A stretch of DNA of 64,000 bases from Candidatus Synoicihabitans palmerolidicus (lineage in GTDB: Bacteria > Verrucomicrobiota > Verrucomicrobiia > Opitutales > Opitutaceae), in NCBI GenBank assembly GCA_020809425.1, contig JAGGDC010000003.1, positions 62,001 to 126,000 on the forward strand. The letters run 5' to 3'. Positions 19,724 through 29,506 of this stretch are shown here, one piece after another. A program made the position numbers and the translations under genes. A model generated the notes under the pieces. That model saw only the letters and a program-made list of their open reading frames with translations, had not been told where the DNA came from and made no database searches. Position 1 is the stretch's first letter; each line of letters opens with the position of its first letter.

Positions 19724-20734
19724 TCAAGCGGCTAGTGCACAGTCCTTTTGTGTAATAATAGCATGAAAGACTTCAGCAGGAGACTGTCCGTCGAGCCCGA
19801 TGCGAGAGCGATTATTGAGTAGCCACTCCGCTTTGGCGATTTGGCCTTTGGTGACGGTGTTAAAGTCGATGCCTTTAGGGAAGTATTCCCGGATCAGACC
19901 GTTGATATTCGCGACCGCACCGCGCTGCCAAGGGCTGTGTGGATTGCAGAAGTTAGACCGCCACTTTTGTGGCAAGGGAGACGGCGGCATGTTGGGCCAT
20001 TTCGCGGCCGTTGTCGTAGGTGAGGGTCTTGCGCAGGTGAGCGGGCAGGCGTTGAAGGCCCGGATGAGAGCGCGGGCGACGCTGATCGCGTCTTTGGCGC
20101 CGCCCAACGGGACGATCATCACGTAGCGGGAGACCCGTTCGGTGATGACCAAAATGGCGGTGCGATTGCCCGCACCCATGACCAAGTCGGCCTCCCAGTG
20201 TCCGGGCATCTCCCGGCGCTCCACCTCAGCGGGTCGCTCGCCGATATTGATCGCGCCCGGCAACTGGCCCGAGAGCTTGCCCTTGGCACGGGGGGCGGGA
20301 CTGCGCCGGGGCTTCTTGCGCCGCAAATAAGCGATCAACTTCTTCTTAACCGCGCCTTTGGAGTGGACGTAGATGAAGTCGTAGATTGGTTTCGTGGCTC
20401 ACGCGTCGGGTCAGATCAAGGCCATGACGTCGTCTCAGGGCGACTTCGATTTGCTTGGGCGTAGCGCCGGTGGCAAACAGGGCCAACACCTCGTCGCGCA
20501 AGGCGGGCGTGTCGGCGACTTTGTTGCGCACGGCGCGCTTGGGCCGACGGCAAGCGCGAGTCTGCGCATCCATGCCGCTGTAGCTGGAGCGGGTGATCTC
20601 GCGATTGACCACCGAGGCGTCGCGGCCGAGGGCGGCGGCAAGCCGAGCGCCGCTTTTGCCCTGGGCCAAACCGGCATGAATCGCCTCGCGTTCCTTGGCG
20701 GTGATGCGCCGTTGTATTTTTGCCACCACTCCAA
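19724..20734 (-). pseudogene. IS30 transposase, frameshifted and lacking catalytic Glu
   Basis: The N-terminal helix-turn-helix part is RRITAKEREAIHAGLAQGKS with RDASVVNREITRSSYSG. The catalytic core begins GHWEADLVMGAGNRTAI (first Asp). The second Asp region (LTYDNGREMAQHAA) is in a different frame. The third carboxylate, normally in a RGxNExxNGLxR motif, reads GAVANINGLIREY, so the Glu is lost. Frame changes occur near 20345, 20060 and 19950. The protein would bind the element ends and move it, but this copy is dead. Confidence 0.8.
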
Positions 20735-20775
20735 ATCCTCCGCTCTGCGCCCACGACGCCAGCGCGGAGTTTTTC

Positions 20776-20827
20776 CCAGAGAGAGGACGACCGGCCCGGC
20801 TTGGCGGGCCGGTCGTCCTCTCTCTGG
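20776..20827. repeat. perfect 23-bp inverted repeat inside IS30
   Basis: Left arm 20776-20798, loop GCTTGG, right arm 20805-20827; all 23 pairs match. It lies between the element's right end and the transposase start, where a strong hairpin could hide the ribosome site from outside transcripts or stop read-in transcription. The arms contain GAGGACGACCGGCCC. Confidence 0.85.
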
Positions 20828-20919
20828 CTTGTGTATAGCTGCTCACCGCTTCCTTCCTGCGGCCTGCCGCAACCTCAATCCCGCCAATCATCAAGCCCAA
20901 TATCAAACGTATAGTATTC

Positions 20920-20925
20920 ATTATA
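20920..20925 (-). promoter_or_regulatory. possible -10 box for IS30 transposase
   Basis: On the minus strand the consensus TATAAT occurs about 55 bases inside the right end of the IS30 element and upstream of the hairpin. No good -35 box is seen at the usual distance. Confidence 0.35.
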
Positions 20926-20968
20926 GTGCATTAGGAGAAAGGGAACCACTCCCTCTCAGCCTGTGCAC

Positions 20969-22402
20969 TCAGTGTTGGACTGCGGCTTGTTCGCCGACTT
21001 CAAAAACCTCACGTGCATCGGCGATATGCCCCGTCGCGGCCGCGGCCGCGACCATCAGCGGACTCATCAAAACCGTCCGTCCCGTGGGAGAACCCTGCCG
21101 GCCCTTGAAGTTTCGATTGGAGGAGGAAGCACAAAGTTGATCGCCGATGAGTTTGTCGGGATTCATCGCCAGACACATCGAACATCCCGCGGCACGCCAT
21201 TCGAATCCCGCATCCGCAAACACCTTGTCGAGACCCAGCTGCTCGCATTGGGCAGCCACAATTTGTGACCCCGGCACGGCAATCGCCTTCACTCCTGCCG
21301 CGACCTTGCGTCCCTCCAAGTATTTGGCGACCTCTTGAAAATCAGAAAGCCGGCCGTTGGTGCACGAGCCGATGAATGCTACATCAATCTCGGTGCCCTT
21401 GATCGGAACGCCCGGTGCCAGCTTCATGTAAGCCAGCGCTTCTTCGATCGACGAGCCTTCGTCCACCGTCTGCGCAGTTTCTGGATCCGGAATGTTTTGT
21501 TCAATCGAAATCCCTTGTCCCGGATTGATTCCCCAAGTCACGGTCGGCGCGATGACCTCAGCATCAATCACAACGACGTCGTCGTAGGTGCAGCCAGCAT
21601 CAGAAGAGAAACCGCTCCAGCGTTCGACTGCGGCTTCCCAATCTGATCCCACCGGCGAATAAGGCCGGCCCTTCAGATAATCGAACGTCGTATCGTCAGG
21701 ATTTACGTAACCCACCCGGGCGCCTCCCTCGATCGACATGTTACAGACCGTCATACGCTGCTCCATGCTGAAACTATCGAACAACGAACCGGCATACTCG
21801 TACGCGTATCCGGTGCCGCCGTTGACCCCCAATTGAGCAATGATGTGCAAAACTACGTCTTTGGCGTAAACCCCTGGCCCCAATTTGCCGTTAACTTCAA
21901 TACGGCGGACCTTCAATCGTCCGAGCGCCATGGTCTGGGTCGCCAATACATCGCGAATCTGGGTGGTGCCAATACCAAACGCGATCGCTCCAAATGCACC
22001 ATGCGTCGACGTGTGAGAATCGCCACATGCGATCGTGGTACCGGGCTGAGTAATCCCCTGCTCCGGACCCACGATGTGCACAATCCCTTGTTTGCCGGTA
22101 CCGCGATCAAAAAACGTGACGTTGTTGTCCGCACAATTTTCCCTCAACTCGTCCATCATCGCTTGAGCGAGTGGATCACTGTAAGGCTCCACGAACTGAT
22201 CAGTAGGCACGATGTGGTCGACCGTCGCGAACGTGCGGGTCGGCATTAAAACCGGAAGGTTCAGGTCGCGCAGCATACCGAACGCTTGCGGAGACGTTAC
22301 TTCGTGAATCAAGTGAGTGCCGATGAGGAGCTGCGTTTGGCCGTTGGCCAAGGTGCGCACCGCATGGGCATTCCAAACTTTTTCAAACAGAGATTGAGCC
22401 AT
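20969..22402 (-). CDS. leuC: 3-isopropylmalate dehydratase, large subunit (3' end rewritten by IS30)
   Basis: A 477-residue aconitase-family protein that holds the [4Fe-4S] cluster for isopropylmalate isomerisation. Cluster cysteines are seen in FIGSCTNGR and [13 protein letters not shown]; the early [17 protein letters not shown] and [12 protein letters not shown] blocks are also typical. The IS30 insertion hits the last codons: the natural end G-E-Q-A-A-V-stop becomes G-E-Q-A-A-V-Q-H-stop, with the new TGA supplied by IS DNA at 20969-20971. The active protein is almost certainly unaffected. It pairs with leuD on the other side of the IS. Confidence 0.96.
   Translation of the reverse strand: MAQSLFEKVWNAHAVRTLANGQTQLLIGTHLIHEVTSPQAFGMLRDLNLPVLMPTRTFATVDHIVPTDQFVEPYSDPLAQAMMDELRENCADNNVTFFDRGTGKQGIVHIVGPEQGITQPGTTIACGDSHTSTHGAFGAIAFGIGTTQIRDVLATQTMALGRLKVRRIEVNGKLGPGVYAKDVVLHIIAQLGVNGGTGYAYEYAGSLFDSFSMEQRMTVCNMSIEGGARVGYVNPDDTTFDYLKGRPYSPVGSDWEAAVERWSGFSSDAGCTYDDVVVIDAEVIAPTVTWGINPGQGISIEQNIPDPETAQTVDEGSSIEEALAYMKLAPGVPIKGTEIDVAFIGSCTNGRLSDFQEVAKYLEGRKVAAGVKAIAVPGSQIVAAQCEQLGLDKVFADAGFEWRAAGCSMCLAMNPDKLIGDQLCASSSNRNFKGRQGSPTGRTVLMSPLMVAAAAATGHIADAREVFEVGEQAAVQH
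20979..20989 (+). repeat. IS30 target-site duplication, right copy
   Basis: ACTGCGGCTTG, identical to 19706-19716; here it continues into the body of leuC. Confidence 0.8.
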
Positions 22403-22518
22403 GGAATGGGTGACAGGAATGGAACAGTTGAAAAGAAAAACAGCGAAGGTCGCAAGGGAAGCTAAGAAATCACAAGAAAACTCTTTGCGATAGTCACGAC
22501 CTCCGCGGTTAACACAAC

Positions 22519-24346
22519 TGGAGCGTGTCCCATTTACCCTGATTTTGGAAGGGGGGCAGGAAAGCCGATTTTTTGAGCGGATTTCCGGCTACCAATGGCG
22601 GATGTAGGCGCGCGTAGATGCAATTTAATGGCTAAATTGCAGTGTCGCAGCAGTCAGTGCCTGGATTGTTTCCATGAAGGAACCTCCGGCAGCCGGTTTA
22701 TTGTTCATCGTTGGAGTAGGCTTGGTGGTTTTAGGCGGCTTGGGCCTGCGGTGGTTGGTCGGCCAGCAGTCGGGCGATGAGCCACAGGTTGTGACCGAGG
22801 ATGCTCCAGGCTACCGTCAGGTAGCGATTCGTGAAGCCTCTGGCACTCAATCGCTTGCCTTGGCGTTGCTTGATGATGGCGATGCGGGCTTCCGTCGAAG
22901 TCCGGCGATGTTGGAGCGCCACGAACTGCGGCTCCTGCATGCGCCGTTGCAGTTGCGGCGGATCGCGGGGGCAAGTGGCGTCATAAATGTCGGCTTCGGC
23001 CAAGCGTTCGCACAGCCGTTTGGTCGAGAAGCCTCGGTCGGTGCTCGCCGCTTTGATCGGGGTGCTCAGGTCGAACTGATTCTGGCGCTCGAGGCTCTGG
23101 TCGAACTGACGCCATTCGGCCGGAGTCATTCCCTGATACAACTGCCAATCGGTGATCAACCCCGTCACGTTCTCACTGATCATGAGGGTGTTGCCAAACT
23201 CGACCTCGCCGGACGCCTTGCCCCGGACCACGGTCTGCACGTCGGGTTCGTAGACGCGGAGGATCTTCTCGGCGTTGGGCACTGGTCGCGCGCCGATGAT
23301 GCGTTCGTGGGCCTGTTTGATCGCGGCCGGCAGTTGCTCGAGCCTGGCGTCGATGCGCGCAATGATGCGGGTGGCCTGGCGCTCACTGAAGCGGGTCCGG
23401 GCGTAGTCGGCGGCGAGGTGGTCGCGGTGGCGGCAGGCGTGCTCGCCGATGGTGCGCAGCAGGCGTTTCATCTGGCGGAGCACGCCCTGGCGGGCCCGCT
23501 TCGCATCGCGGCGCCGTCGGCTGTGGGTCATCGCGATGCACCACCGATTCATCTGCTTGGCAAAGACTGGCGGCTCGTTCGGCATCCGACCCCGCAACCC
23601 CGCTGCACGGAGCAGTTTCACCGCCTTGAGCAGGGGGTGCGGCTCACGTCGCGAAAGAGCACCCAGTCGACCGGAAAAGGGATGTTGGCCTGCAGGCAGG
23701 TCGAGTCCACCAGGCACGTATCCATCGGCTGCGCCGCAGCCAGTCTCAGTTCGCTCGCCCGGTCCGCCTCACCGCACATCTCGATAAAGACTTGGCTCAT
23801 CCTGCGCACCTGCCCGGCGGTGAATCATTTGGACGCACGCTCCCGCACGCTTTCTTTGGGAGATCCCCTTGATGCCGTCGATCCGGCGCGCTCCGCAAAA
23901 GTCGGCCAACAGATCGCTGGAGGCGATGCTCAGGGAAAGGTTACGCAAACTGATGTTTCCGCGCATCATGCGCAATACCTGCACCCGCCGCGCCTTGCGC
24001 GCGAACTGCAGGTGGCGCGGCAACCCGGCCACGTCGTCGCCCCGCCAGTTTTCCCGGGCAAAGTCCACGGCCATCGCTTCCAAGTGACTGTTAACCAGCA
24101 ACTGGTCGAGCCCCGCCAGTTGATCGCGAAACGCGGCGTAATCTTTGTTGGGTCCGATCGGAGTCAGGTCTGGACGCAGCCAGGTTTTCAGGACAACTTC
24201 CGGGGCGACAGCTTCGGTAGTATTGTTCACATCAAATTATACACGCCGTTTTTGTGCCGAAACCAGGAAATCCTCCCGGGTTCGGCCTCTTTATTTTTAC
24301 GCTACCTCCTCTTTTCCAACCTCTTGCGCTTGTGGGACACGCTCTA
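22519..24346 (-). mobile_element. ISNCY-like element, copy B
   Basis: The ends are TGGAGCGTGTCCC and GGGACACGCTCTA, as in copies A, C and D. The transposase is leftward. The element lies between the start of leuC (117 bases away) and a short remnant at 24347. The hairpin near its transposase start is at about 24249-24290. Confidence 0.8.
22731..24230 (-). pseudogene. ISNCY/IS1202-like transposase, copy B, frameshifted
   Basis: It starts at 24230 (MNNTTEAVAPEVVLKTWLRP) and ends LIARLLADQPPQAQAA. Relative to copies A and D the frame shifts near 23855 (IDGIKGISQRKRAG instead of a continued SxSxVRERASK) and near 23640. The later part from 23600 is open to the end and keeps the conserved blocks VRGKASGEVEFGN and ASTDRGFSTKRL. 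Two frame breaks make it inactive unless another copy supplies transposase. Confidence 0.7.
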
Positions 24347-24466
24347 GCTCAACTCATCGGCACCGACCTCAACGAACTCTCCCATGGTGCCACGAACAGG
24401 CCAAACCTCGCCTCTCCATCGCGCCCGGCTGTCCAGTCATCCGCCCGGGCCCTCGCCCACCACTAA
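24347..24466 (+). pseudogene. short C-terminal coding remnant, unknown
   Basis: Directly after the IS end a plus-strand frame reads AQLIGTDLNELSHGATNRP and on to ALAHH-stop at 24464-24466, followed by an inverted repeat. It looks like the tail of a gene cut by ISNCY copy B. No family is recognised, and chance is possible. Confidence 0.3.
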
Positions 24467-24481
24467 TCGCAACTCGCCGCC

Positions 24482-24515
24482 CTGGTGGAGCGAAACCAAA
24501 ATAACGCTCCACCAG
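24482..24515. terminator. inverted repeat, possible weak terminator
   Basis: CTGGTGGAGC and GCTCCACCAG pair perfectly (10 bp) around a 14-base loop. No T tract follows in either direction. It lies between two converging gene ends, so it may be a bidirectional terminator. Confidence 0.4.
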
Positions 24516-24521
24516 CCTGAC

Positions 24522-25210
24522 TCAAATAACACTCAGTTGCGGTCGTAACACGATGTCCTCCACCACCGTGCTCCGACTCAGCTGGTAAATATCAAAAACG
24601 CGCGCGCGACATCCGCCGTCGGCATCATGCGATCCCAGTCGACTCCACTCGCCTTCCCACGAAGGCGAAACTGTGGCGCCGGGATACACCGTGCAAACCC
24701 GCATCAATTCCGCGCGCATCACCTTGGAAAGTCCGGTCACCCCGAACTTCGCCGCGCAATAACCCGCTCCGCCGGGATAAGTCTGCTGCCCCGCGATCGA
24801 GCTCATGTTGAACACATCGCCTCGACCGCGCTCTACCATGCCGGGGACAATCGCCTTCGAAACCAAAAACAAACTGCGCAAATTCGCCGCCAGCAATCCG
24901 TCGAAATCCTCCACCGACATCGCCAAAAAGTCCGTCGGGTAGAACTTGCCTGCATTATTGATCAACACATCGACCCTCTTGAATCGTCGGGTCACCGCCC
25001 CGCCATCTCCGCCACCGCCTCGGAATCGGATTCATCGCAGACAAACGTCGCCCCCAACTTCACACACGCTCGCTCCACTTGCTGCAAATTGGACGCATTG
25101 CGCGCCACCAACGCCAACCGAACGCCTTTAAGTTCCTTGGCAAACGTCTTTGCCATCGCCTCCCCAATTCCCTGGGAGGCTCCCGTAATCAAAACTACTG
25201 GTTTAGGCAT
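24522..25210 (-). pseudogene. short-chain dehydrogenase/reductase, frameshifted
   Basis: It starts at 25210 with VVLITGASQGIGEAMAK (nucleotide motif). Near 25000 the frame changes (EMAGR-stop versus AVTRRFKRVDVLINNAG). The active-site residues are present afterwards: NMSSIAGQQ and YCAAKFG. Downstream the protein has lost a few residues (RAELMRVCTVYPGA where a longer RAEL-x-x-x-G-I-RVCTV is usual) and reads WSRLGSHDADGGCRARV out of frame before returning to DIYQLSRSTVVEDIVLRPQ. Several lesions, so inactive. Substrate unknown. Confidence 0.78.
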
Positions 25211-25294
25211 GGTGGTGATAATTGGTATTCAGCATGGTAAGGTGGACCCATGAAGTTGGACAGGAGGGATGATTAAATCCCAAAGGAGTCCAAT

Positions 25295-25609
25295 ATGTCG
25301 AAGAAACGACGTGCCTTCAGTGCCGAGGTCAAAGCGAAAGTAGGGCTCGAAGCCCTCAAGGGAATCGAGCCGATCCACGTAATCGCGCAGCGTCACGAGG
25401 TGCATCCGGTGCAAGTGAGTCAGTGGAAGAAGGAGGTGTCCGAGCGGTTGCCGGAGGTCTTCGCGAAGCCCTCGGCGCAGGTGGGCGACGAGATCGAGCG
25501 GAATTGCAAAGAGAAGGAACTGTATGCGCGGATCGGGCAGCTACAGATGGAGCTCGAGTGGCTCAAAAAAAGTTGGCGCATTTGGGGAGTAAGGAGCGCC
25601 GCAGCATGA
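25295..25609 (+). CDS. IS3 OrfA, helix-turn-helix transposase subunit
   Basis: A 104-residue protein starting MSKKRRAFSAEVKAKVGLEA, the usual N-terminus of IS3-family OrfA. It has a helix-turn-helix (PIHVIAQRHEVHPVQVSQWKKE) and a leucine-zipper-like tail (ELYARIGQLQMELEWLKK). It binds element ends and, by fusion with OrfB, forms the full transposase. The run of seven A at 25565-25571 (CTCAAAAAAAGTTGG) is a standard -1 slippage site for making OrfAB. Its stop overlaps the orfB ATG (ATGA). A clear ribosome site (AAAGGAG) lies just upstream. Confidence 0.9.
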   Translation: MSKKRRAFSAEVKAKVGLEALKGIEPIHVIAQRHEVHPVQVSQWKKEVSERLPEVFAKPSAQVGDEIERNCKEKELYARIGQLQMELEWLKKSWRIWGVRSAAA

Positions 25610-26433
25610 TCGAAACCGAGCATCCGAAGCTGAATGTGGCCCGGCAGTGCGAACTGTTGAAGCTGCCACGCTCAACCTACTACCACCACCCGAAGCCACC
25701 GAAGGAAGCGGACCTGGCGTTGATGAAACAGATCGACGAGATCTACCTCGAGTCACCGTTCTTTGGTAGCCGCCAAATGACCCGTTGGTTGCAACGCGCA
25801 GGACACGTGGTGAACCGTAAACGGGTGCGACGATTGATGAGATTAATGGGACTCACGGCGATCAATCAAAAACCGAGTCTGTCGAAGACAGCGGCCTCTC
25901 ATCAGATCTACCCGTATCTGCTGCGAACGCTGAAGGTTGAAAGGTCGAATCAAGTGTGGGCAACAGATATCATCTACATCCCGGTGTGCGGTGGCTTCGT
26001 TTACCTGTGTGCGGTAATCGACTGGCACTCGCGGATGGTGCTCGCATGGGAACTGTCCAACACGCTCAATGCGTCGTTTTGCGTGCGAGCGGTGCAGCGT
26101 GCGATAGCGATTTACGGCAAGCCGGAGATCTTCAACCCTGACCAAGGCTGCCAGTTTACCAGCGCCGAGTTCACCCAGCCATTGTTGGCCGCCGGCGTGC
26201 GACTGTCGATGGACGGCAAAGGACGGTGCTTGGACAATGTCTTGGTCGAACGCCTGTGGCGCAGCGTCAAATACGAGGCAGTCTATCTGAAACGCTATGA
26301 GACGATGGTCGAGGCCCATGCCAACTTGGAGACCTACTTGCTGTTCTACAACGACCGACGACCGCACTCCGCCCACGGCCGCCAAACACCATCCGAGGTC
26401 TACCACGCACAATTCGACCAAGCCGCCGCCTGA
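25606..26433 (+). CDS. IS3 OrfB, DDE integrase subunit
   Basis: A 275-residue rve-type integrase core with all three carboxylates visible: Asp in VWATDIIYIP, Asp in NPDQGCQFTS and Glu in DNVLVERLWRSVKYE. The N-terminal part (CELLKLPRSTYYHHPK, FFGSRQMTRWL) is the usual HTH_21 region. It can start at ATG 25606, overlapping the orfA stop, or be fused to OrfA by slippage at the A7 run. The reading frame is undamaged, in contrast to the other transposases here, so this insertion may be recent and the element still mobile. Confidence 0.9.
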   Translation: MIETEHPKLNVARQCELLKLPRSTYYHHPKPPKEADLALMKQIDEIYLESPFFGSRQMTRWLQRAGHVVNRKRVRRLMRLMGLTAINQKPSLSKTAASHQIYPYLLRTLKVERSNQVWATDIIYIPVCGGFVYLCAVIDWHSRMVLAWELSNTLNASFCVRAVQRAIAIYGKPEIFNPDQGCQFTSAEFTQPLLAAGVRLSMDGKGRCLDNVLVERLWRSVKYEAVYLKRYETMVEAHANLETYLLFYNDRRPHSAHGRQTPSEVYHAQFDQAAA

Positions 26434-26565
26434 CGGCGGCTATCCGAGCGGGGAAGAAGCCGCGCTTCCTCCCCTGCTCCCCTCATTATCTTTTATTCTT
26501 GATCAGAAAAACCAGAAACCATAACTATAAATCCGCCCGACCTGTCCAATCGACGGGGCCCACCT

Positions 26566-27230
26566 CAGTATCCGCACAAAGTGCTTTGGATCCAATCGTG
26601 CCTCCAATTTACACATCGTCTCGCGCATCAGTTGTGACTTGGTGCCCACGTGAAACTTCATGTAGTCCCCCCCTCCGCTTCGATCCAATCGATCTCTTCC
26701 GGCTTCAGAAAAAATATTTCGCCCGAAGACTTCACCACAATTCGGTCGTTCAGTCCTCCCGTTTCCTCGAGTGGCGACGCATCGGCCAGCTTCGCAATCA
26801 ACTGATCCACTTTCGCGTTAAGATTCGAGGTCTCACGTGATCGCAAAGCCGAGCGCATTCGGACCAGCGTTTCTTTAAACCCATTATCATCAAATGGTTT
26901 CAATAAATTATCGACCGCGTGCACTTCAAATGCCCGCAGCGCATGTTGATCATACGCAGTTATAAAAATGACCAAGGGGCGCTCCTCAAGAGACAGCTTT
27001 CGTAGCACATCAAATCCATCCCCTCCCGGCATTTGTACATCCAAAAAAATCAGGTCTGGCTTCGTATCCCGCACCAGTTCAATCGCCGTCATCACGTCCC
27101 CGGCTTCCCCCACCACCTCGATGTCCCGCTCTCCCCTCAACAGCAATCGCACCCCGCGCCGAGCGGCGGGCTCATCATCAATGACCAAGACTCGGCAGGT
27201 GGAAGCACTGGAGGAAGGGACGACTGACAT
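26566..27230 (-). pseudogene. LytTR-type response regulator, frameshifted and cut by IS3
   Basis: It starts at 27230 with a receiver domain: VLVIDDEPAARRG, phosphorylatable Asp in LIFLDVQMPGGDG, Thr in IFITAYD, Lys in NLLKPFD. The LytTR DNA-binding domain begins IVVKSSGEIFFLKPEEIDWIE, then a G run at 26667-26673 (seven G where five fit) shifts the frame before DYMKFHVGTKSQLMRETM. The IS3 end at 26565 then removes the rest of the domain after HFVRI. It was the partner of the LytS-like kinase encoded 39 bases upstream on the same strand. The product can probably accept phosphate but not bind DNA. Confidence 0.85.
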
Positions 27231-27269
27231 CGGATAAATCGACTGAGGATTAAACTAAAACTCGAGGAC

Positions 27270-28346
27270 TCACACGCGACACGGCAGGACAATGGAGACC
27301 GTCGTTCCGTGGCCGGGTTCACTTTGTAAGACCAATTGACTGCAGGCGCCGTAAATGCGCTTCAAACGTTCCCGCGTATTTGAAAGTCCGATACCCTCGC
27401 GAGAACGTTTGATCTGCGCATTGTCGATGCCCACTCCGTCATCGCTTACCTCCAGATGTAGCCGGCCATCCACTACGCTGCCCGCCACGCGCACATTTCC
27501 TGGTCCGTTCTTGGGTGCCACCCCGTGGAGAATCGCATTCTCCACCAAGGGCTGCAGCAACAGATTCGGCATGAGCGCCTCCAAAGCCTCCGTGGTGATC
27601 GACGTATTCACCGACAACCGATCCGCAAATCTCATCATCTGAATATCAATATAACGCTCCAAAAACTCCATCTCCTGCCGCACCGTCACTTCCTCCACCC
27701 TCGAAGTATCCAACGAAATTCTCAACAGCACGCTGAGCTTGGACAACAGACTGACTGCCTCATTATTTCGCTCTTCCCGCACCAACACCGCAATGGTGTT
27801 CATCGTGTTGAACAGGAAATGAGGGTGTAATTGCTGCTTCAACGAACTCAGTTCCGTCTGCACCAGTCGTGACTCCAACTGAGCCGCCTTGATCTGCTCA
27901 TTCTTGTATTTTCGATAAATCTCGAACGTGTAGCCCCCGAGAATGATCGCCCAATAAAATACCACATCGATCAGGTTGCGGCCGAAAAAATTGTTCCATG
28001 CCACCGTCCAGAACACGTCCATCGGTTCGCCCTGCCGCACCATGACAAACAAGATCCGCGCCAAAAAGTAGCCCGACATGATCACCAAACTCAGACTCAA
28101 GTGAAATCCGACTCCCACAAACCACTTGCCGCACCGTAACGGCACCAAGCTCCGCAATCCCAATACCACCGGCGTGAGCAACGCCCACAACGCCACCCGC
28201 GCATACTGCGAGGCCAATACATCGCCAAACGCAATCTCCGGCCGCATCACCCGCACCGTGAAGTAGACCTCCGTGCTCAGGATCAATCCCACCGCCGTCC
28301 AAACGGCGATCAAAGCAATCCATTTTGTGTAACGCGATTCCATCAT
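27270..28346 (-). CDS. LytS-like sensor histidine kinase
   Basis: An intact 358-residue membrane kinase. Four hydrophobic segments occupy residues ~8-155 (ALIAVWTAVGLILS, ALWALLTPVVLGL, LSLSLVIMSGYFLA, VVFYWAIILGGYTF). Next come a short coiled coil and the His_kinase (PF06580) box LKQQLHPHFLFNTMNTI with the phospho-acceptor His. The ATPase part has QPLVENAILHG (N box), VSDDGVGI and GIGLSNTRERL. It should phosphorylate the LytTR regulator encoded downstream, which is truncated, so the pathway has no output here. The ligand is unknown. Confidence 0.9.
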   Translation of the reverse strand: MMESRYTKWIALIAVWTAVGLILSTEVYFTVRVMRPEIAFGDVLASQYARVALWALLTPVVLGLRSLVPLRCGKWFVGVGFHLSLSLVIMSGYFLARILFVMVRQGEPMDVFWTVAWNNFFGRNLIDVVFYWAIILGGYTFEIYRKYKNEQIKAAQLESRLVQTELSSLKQQLHPHFLFNTMNTIAVLVREERNNEAVSLLSKLSVLLRISLDTSRVEEVTVRQEMEFLERYIDIQMMRFADRLSVNTSITTEALEALMPNLLLQPLVENAILHGVAPKNGPGNVRVAGSVVDGRLHLEVSDDGVGIDNAQIKRSREGIGLSNTRERLKRIYGACSQLVLQSEPGHGTTVSIVLPCRV

Positions 28347-28368
28347 CAGACCAATCCGTTTGACGTGT

Positions 28369-29439
28369 CTACCTGGAGGCGAAAGGGAAAGGAAATGCGA
28401 TCAAACCTCGTCTCACGGCGATGATCAACTGTTGCTGCCCGCTCAATTTTGCCTCCCACCATACCGCGCCGCCTGCGCTTCTGCTTCGATTTTTCCTCCT
28501 CCGTCCAGATCTTCCGCCCATTGTCCTGCCAGTATCAGTGCCCATAATGCTCCTTTCGCCGCCAATCCGGCCAAAACGCCTCGCCGCCGCTCCGCATCCA
28601 GCCACCCGACCACCGGTCTTCGATCCGGCACGGTCACACGCAAGCCGACCAACGCTTCCTCCGCTTGCAGCGTCCTCCCTGTCAAACGCGCCGCCACCGC
28701 CCGCAATCCGGCCTGTCCGGCCTCCGTTGCCACCAAGCGTCAATCCCCCCGACCAAAAGTAGCCCCGACTTTCACGCGACCGTCTCCCAAGGGCAGCACT
28801 CACTGTCCGTCATTCAACACCTCATCCTCCGCCAGTCCATCGATCACGCCTCTCAATAGCTCCCCTTTAGAAAGCTCCCAATCTACCCCGAGTTCGACCG
28901 TCTCCGCGGACTCCGCCCCCACGCACCAAATCACCCGCCCGTCATCGTCCATCTGCTCCACTTCTGCCGCCGCCATCCTTCCTTCCCGTAAAATACCACG
29001 CTCCTTCCAACGTGTCCGCAACGACATGATCAACCGCGCGGTATCCACTTGGATCGCCCCGCGCAGCCACATCCCGTCCGCATCGACCGCTTCCACCCAG
29101 CACGCCACTTCGGGCCGATTCAAGCCGCGCCTCGAACCGCTTACGCTCCGCCTGATCCCGAAACACACGTCGCAATCGCATCTCCCGCACCAACGGCTCC
29201 CCTAACGTCTCCTCCATCGTCCGGTACTGGGCCAGCACTGCATCCCGCCATTCCGCAAAACGCCAGGTGGGCACCAGCCGGCGGCCGGTCACCGGACTCA
29301 CCAAACCCGCCCCTACTCGCGAGGCCTCCTCCTCGTGGCCGCGATCCACGATCTCAAAAGCAATCCCACGCCGGTCACACGCCCAGCCCAACATAGATCC
29401 CGCCAACCCTTGGCCCACGATGGTCAGCGCTCCAGCCAT
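28369..29439 (-). pseudogene. FAD-dependent oxidoreductase (DadA/glycine-oxidase-like), multiply frameshifted
   Basis: It starts at 29439 with the dinucleotide motif TIVGQGLAGSMLGWACDRRG followed by FEIVDRGHEEEASRVGAGLV. The protein moves through three frames, with changes near 29120 (RLESAR to RPEVACWVEAVDADG), near 28800 and near 28460. Late conserved pieces are GLRVTVPDRRPVVGWL, GVLAGLAAKGALWA and GQWAEDLDGG, as in D-amino-acid dehydrogenase-like or MnmC-like oxidases. It ends FPFASR-stop at 28369. A role in amine oxidation or tRNA modification is possible; no activity is expected. Confidence 0.65.
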
Positions 29440-29506
29440 GATCGCTTCGTCGTCCACTCGAGCGCCTCACCTTCCCACTGCGCCATCTCATTCGGCCATC
29501 GCGTGC

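Larger units (their letters stand above)
19717..20978 (-). mobile_element. IS30-family insertion sequence
   Basis: 1262 bp bounded by an 11-bp direct repeat, typical of target duplication. The left end GGGCGGCGTCAAGCGGCTAG is shared with the deleted derivative at 32119-32317. The outer bases at the right end differ from that derivative. The single transposase is leftward, in the same direction as leuC and leuD. Confidence 0.82.
25240..26565 (+). mobile_element. IS3-family insertion sequence, apparently intact
   Basis: The imperfect terminal repeats are AGGTGGACCC...TTGGACAGG on the left and the same pattern (AGGTGGGCCC...TTGGACAGG) on the minus strand at the right. It carries orfA and orfB with a frameshift site. 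The right end cuts the LytTR regulator gene. This is the only element in the window whose transposase frames show no lesion. Confidence 0.8.

Noticed and set aside
24482-24515. Certain Rho-independent terminator
   Set aside because: The stem is perfect but no T tract follows on either strand; kept only as a weak candidate.
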